From positions 12,896,001 through 12,960,000 of the forward strand of contig OU452210.1 in NCBI GenBank assembly GCA_911728435.2: a stretch of DNA of 64,000 bases, read 5' to 3'. The stretch is from Apoderus coryli. Its lineage: Eukaryota > Arthropoda > Insecta > Coleoptera > Attelabidae. Position numbers and translations under genes: made by a program. Each line of letters opens with the position of its first letter. Positions within the stretch are counted from its first letter, which is position 1. Positions 60,801 through 64,000 of this stretch are shown in pieces. The notes under the pieces were generated by a model. It ran no database searches. It had not been told where the DNA came from and worked only from the letters and a program-made list of their open reading frames with translations.

Positions 60801-61654
60801 GTCGTTATTATGGTCTGTTAAACACTTACTATAACTAAATTTCAATTTGGTATGATTATTTTACATTTTATATGCATTTTTCTATGATTTTGCGAATCAT
60901 TCGACTAAAAATCAGTAACGTTGGTGATGTCTTGCCTAAATCTCACAACTCCATCATTAGGGAAACAAGCTCGTAGTTAATTGCGAATGGTGAATTTAAA
61001 TATGTCGACGATCCACCATTATATAGGGAACTATTTAAACGTTAATTAAAAAAAATGTATTGTAAAATATGTCGATAAAATATCTGAATTTCCAAATCAT
61101 ACAATATTATCCCAAATTTATCGTAAATACTAAATGGCAACAGAAAAAATTCTACATATTTCAGCTTTTAATGAATAAATAATTTACATTAACACATTCA
61201 TTAACAGTATAAACTATTTTAAAACATCGAATAATATTTAATAAAATAGAATGTTATTATTTGTTGTTTCATAATTGATGAAATTAATTGTACCTGAAAT
61301 TATGCTGAAAAATATAACAAAGCTGAAAATGAATATCAAATAGAATCTGTTTGATTTGATTTAAGGTATATGTATACATAAATAATATGTTCCTGGACCA
61401 GAAACAACCCTGCTGTTATACCCTCATGGGAATTAGATCTTGCTGTAGGCATGCACAACCTTGGTTACATATTCGGAAAGGGTAAAAAAATCGGCAATTA
61501 ACATGTGTATGTATAACAGAAGGTAAGTCGCGTACATGCACGCTGTTTATTAAATTTTTTTCCGGCATGTTACTGGAAGTAGGTACATTTGGGAAAACTA
61601 AGTTTACGATTGTTTTAACAATTTAAATGATTTATTTATGCTACTTCTGGTTAT
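54855..61654. other. Long AT-rich stretch, no supported gene
   Basis: Nearly 7 kb without a gene that I can support. It holds a tatatcctgtatat word (55914), a caccctgtatat repeat (57695-57745), a cgccactg 8-mer at 55370-55377, a cagtggcg at 58748, and a possible short exon at 58690-58789 listed as a finding. Frames at 55992, 56585, 59639 and 60086 are short and unrecognised. Confidence 0.45.
57695..57745 (+). repeat. Dispersed repeat with acaccctgtatat, copy 2
   Basis: Contains gttaatgaaacaccctgtat followed by atattttcaaaatcctg. It shares the central 25 bp with the copies at 52507 and 61655; the flanks differ. Confidence 0.5.
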
Positions 61655-61735
61655 ACCAGAAGTTTATACCAACTTTCTTATCTCAAATTGAACACCCTGT
61701 TTATAATTATATTTTAGGATTCCTTATCTGCAATC
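61655..61735 (+). repeat. Dispersed repeat, copy 3
   Basis: gaagtttataccaactttct, then atctcaaattgaacaccctg followed by tttataattatattt and gattccttat. Clear homology with 52507-52600 in the same orientation. Confidence 0.7.
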
Positions 61736-61806
61736 TCCAAATTGGTGTTTTGCTGATTATTGAAATTTTCGCAACTTTGTTCTGATTTTTCGAATAGTGA
61801 TCAGGA

Positions 61807-62215
61807 TCAAAAGGACCACATAGTGTCATTCATAGACATTCTACGAAGGCCATATAGAAGTTTCTGATACTTCGTCCGTTTCTCACTCTGCTTAATAATA
61901 ATGTTAGCCTGGACCAGAGAACTCAATAACGAAGAGGTTTTGGTTTGTTTTTTCAAGAAAAACGATGTCAGGTCTATTTGGTGTTCCAGGCCTGGGCTTA
62001 GGAAGCGGGCAGTCCCAAGAAATGGCAGATGCGTCATTTCCTATAACAGGACTGTATCTGAATAAGGAGGTCAGAGATTTAAAACTATGAGCTGGATTAT
62101 TAGATCTTGTAACAATACGAAAATCAATTATAGAGGGCGTTTTGTACCTGATGGGCTTGTGAAATTTAGGCAGGACAATGCTATTATAAAGGGCTATTTG
62201 CATGCCAAACGACAT
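61807..62215 (-). pseudogene. Retroelement polyprotein C-terminus, degenerate
   Basis: Minus strand from 62215: MSFGMQIALYNSIVLPKF, HKPIRYKTPSIIDFRIVTRS, SAISWDCPLPKPRPG, NRPDIVFLEKTNQNLFVIEF, then a stop. In a shifted frame: QANIIIKQSEKRTKYQKLL and YGLRRMSMND. The order W-D-P-P, NRPDIV, D/E-x-K, then N-x-K-x-EK-x-KY is that of the C-terminal domain found behind RT in several non-LTR families. One frameshift and missing ends; no function. The first 90 bp recur at 423-512, so it is a dispersed repeat. The clade is not resolved. Confidence 0.55.
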
Positions 62216-62981
62216 TTATGGAGTGGGTCATTAAGTAGCGTCCTATCCCAAACAAAAACACCCTGTATATACCTCTACTTACATTTCATGGAAACCAAAC
62301 AGATTGAACAAGATAGATTACAATTATTATTTGTTTATATTAACTGTTAAATCTATTGTTGCTAGTCTTCTGTAAATATATATTATAAAAACCAACAACG
62401 ACTAGTATTATTATCTTGTATCATTTTTCAATTTCACGAAGACAAACAATATATAGGTATATTGGAAATATTATATGTATATCGTGTTGAGCATATATTA
62501 CAGTACTAGAATGACCCGATCCGATGTTAGTAGGCAATCGAAATATTCTTTGTCCATATAATTTCAAGTGCTAAATAGGTTCGTGTATGATTGTTGGGTG
62601 ATATATCATTACAGGTTGATTACTCCTCACTTCTGCACGATTTATTCAGTGCAGTACGCGGTTTAATAAAATACAATTCACCTTGAGTGTGTAATTTCCA
62701 ATCACTTTCAAGCGAGCAGGTCAAGACAAGGGATCAACATGAACGTCTATCCAGATTTCATGTTAGGTTGACGAAATAGACTTACTAAATGTAGAACTGC
62801 TCCAGTTTTGTTAAGAGGTATATTCGAACTCATTTAGTTATTAAAATGCTGACCTTTAGGATAAAAATGGTTAAAAAAACACCATATTACATCTAGCCTA
62901 TCTGCATATGAGTGTTTCAGAGGCTTGGTTATTTCGTATTTGTCCTAACCTTGTTTGGTAGTTTAAAAACATTAAAATATT
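62216..62981. other. AT-rich DNA with one repeat end
   Basis: aacaaaaacaccctgtatat at 62251-62270 is another copy of the repeat-end word, immediately downstream of the retroelement scrap. No gene seen. Confidence 0.5.
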
Positions 62982-63017
62982 GACATCGAAAGCCATCATT
63001 CAGTGGCTTTCGATGTC
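62982..63017. repeat. Perfect 14-bp hairpin
   Basis: gacatcgaaagcca and its exact inverse tggctttcgatgtc around an 8-base loop. GC content is above the surroundings. It is followed 15 bp later by ctaat (63033-63037), a spacing like the 3' end of Helitrons (hairpin, then CTRR before T). No Helitron 5' end or protein was found. Confidence 0.6.
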
Positions 63018-64000
63018 GTCAAAGAGGTAATCCTAATTTTGACCATTTTCCTTCAACAAATCTTTATATATTTGTAGATTTTTAATTATAGTCAACTTGG
63101 TCATTAAAAATGAGAGCAATATGAAAAAAATGAAATGGTAGAACTAACGGGGAAACTCGACACAGGCTTGAAGAAAAAAACTCGTGAATCTAGTTGAACA
63201 AATGCAACCAGAAATGCAAGATGAGATGCTGCTTCTAGAGGACTTCATAGTACCCTTTACGTCAGAATCAATACAGCGTCTTCTTGAATGTTACTTTAAA
63301 TTTGAACATACTCTACAGCATTATTGGTTACCTACTTATCAAGGAAAAAAGTGTGTATAAATTAAGAAAAACAATCTGTAAAATGTTCAATTCTCAATGA
63401 ACTTTAATTCAGTTCAGAAATATATATTGAACAACGTTTTTTAGTAATAGTAATACATAATGTAGAATATTTTAAATTAAATTTAAATGTTTTTCTCAAA
63501 GTATATTTTTATATTGGTTAATTAAAGGTTATTAAGTAATTTTTTTCTAACGATTATTGCATGTGGATAGATTTAATCAGTTTTTAATTGAGTATAATGC
63601 AGAGAAGTGCGAGATATTGCGCAAAAAGTAAAGATGTTTACATTTGATTTATTTTTAAATAAATTTAATGGGCGCCTCTGGAACCGGTTTACACAGGGAC
63701 ATAGCACACACACACACAAGCTATTAAAGTGCGACAAGCACTAAACCTGCAATGCTCTATTACCTAAGGCTGTTATTACATCTTGTCGATTTTCGAAATT
63801 CATTTCAATACAGTCTGGTTCTCCTTTGTTCCCTCAACAGCAACAGCAATTTCATCAATATGTCGTTACTACAATTTTATCCAATTTGCCCCATCGGAAC
63901 TTCTATATTTATACTTAATCACGTTTGATGGCATTCATTATTCTTTATTATATTTTTACACATCAGTGACGGTTAATTATGCCAACTATACGACACAGAG
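63018..64000. other. AT-rich end of window, no supported gene
   Basis: An open frame of 59 codons (63181-63360) contains EMQDEMLLLEDFIVPFTSES and is protein-like in composition but unrecognised and without start or splice evidence. A (ca)7 run is at 63705-63718. Confidence 0.4.
63705..63718. repeat. (ca)7 microsatellite
   Basis: Seven ca units, uninterrupted. Confidence 0.85.

Noticed and set aside
63181..63360. 59-codon plus frame with protein-like composition
   Set aside because: No start, splice sites or family; too short to call without transcripts, so only mentioned in the regional note.

Overview
This is a gene-poor, clearly AT-rich piece of an animal nuclear genome, most probably an insect. 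The grounds are decayed mariner transposases, 5'-truncated non-LTR retrotransposons ending in short (taaa)n or (tta)n tails, many dispersed repeats ending in caccctgtatat, and no long uninterrupted host coding frame. The species cannot be fixed from this window. I saw no rRNA, tRNA, CRISPR array or operon. If a host gene crosses the window, only its introns or intergenic DNA are visible; two weak exon candidates (23.6 kb and 58.7 kb) are given as findings only.

Layout. 0-7.6 kb: a retroelement C-terminal scrap and two broken mariners in AT-rich DNA. 11.3-17.2 kb: a nest of coding wrecks, with two LINE (non-LTR) fragments on the minus strand, one on the plus strand, and a degenerate unidentified ORF. 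18.8 kb: a LINE-type 3' tail. 24.9-28.5 kb: a recent, almost identical tandem duplication of a 1.8-kb unit. 29.2-30.5 and 32.6-33.6 kb: two LINE copies, the first lacking its whole reverse-transcriptase core, the second keeping an uninterrupted C-terminal half with YADD. 35.5-37.2 kb: two foldback structures, one a near-perfect hairpin with arms of about 185 bp and a third copy nearby. 37.2-47.8 kb: mostly featureless, with a few dispersed repeats. 47.8-52.6 kb: a mariner wreck, foldback and direct-repeat families, an unidentified pseudogene-like frame and a two-orientation degenerate array. 53.2-54.9 kb: the most interesting locus. 55-64 kb: mostly featureless, with dispersed repeats, a retroelement C-terminal pseudogene and a perfect 14-bp hairpin.

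The locus to look at first is 53163-54854. An intact 281-codon minus-strand ORF encodes a tyrosine-recombinase-like protein with catalytic residues at canonical spacing (R174, R199, H222, Y231) but apparently lacking the stretch before the second arginine. It is closely bracketed by a 30-bp imperfect direct repeat, has a long hairpin just past its stop, and the whole block lies between two perfect 32-bp direct repeats. This fits a compact Crypton-like (or DIRS-derived) mobile element. Family, activity and the roles of the repeats are inference.

The rest of the content is a record of repeat activity, not a set of cooperating genes. The recurring small signals (caccctgtatat ends, cagtggcg ends, and a CTGANGA / stem-loop / GAAAC motif) suggest several families of short elements that the coding remnants do not explain.
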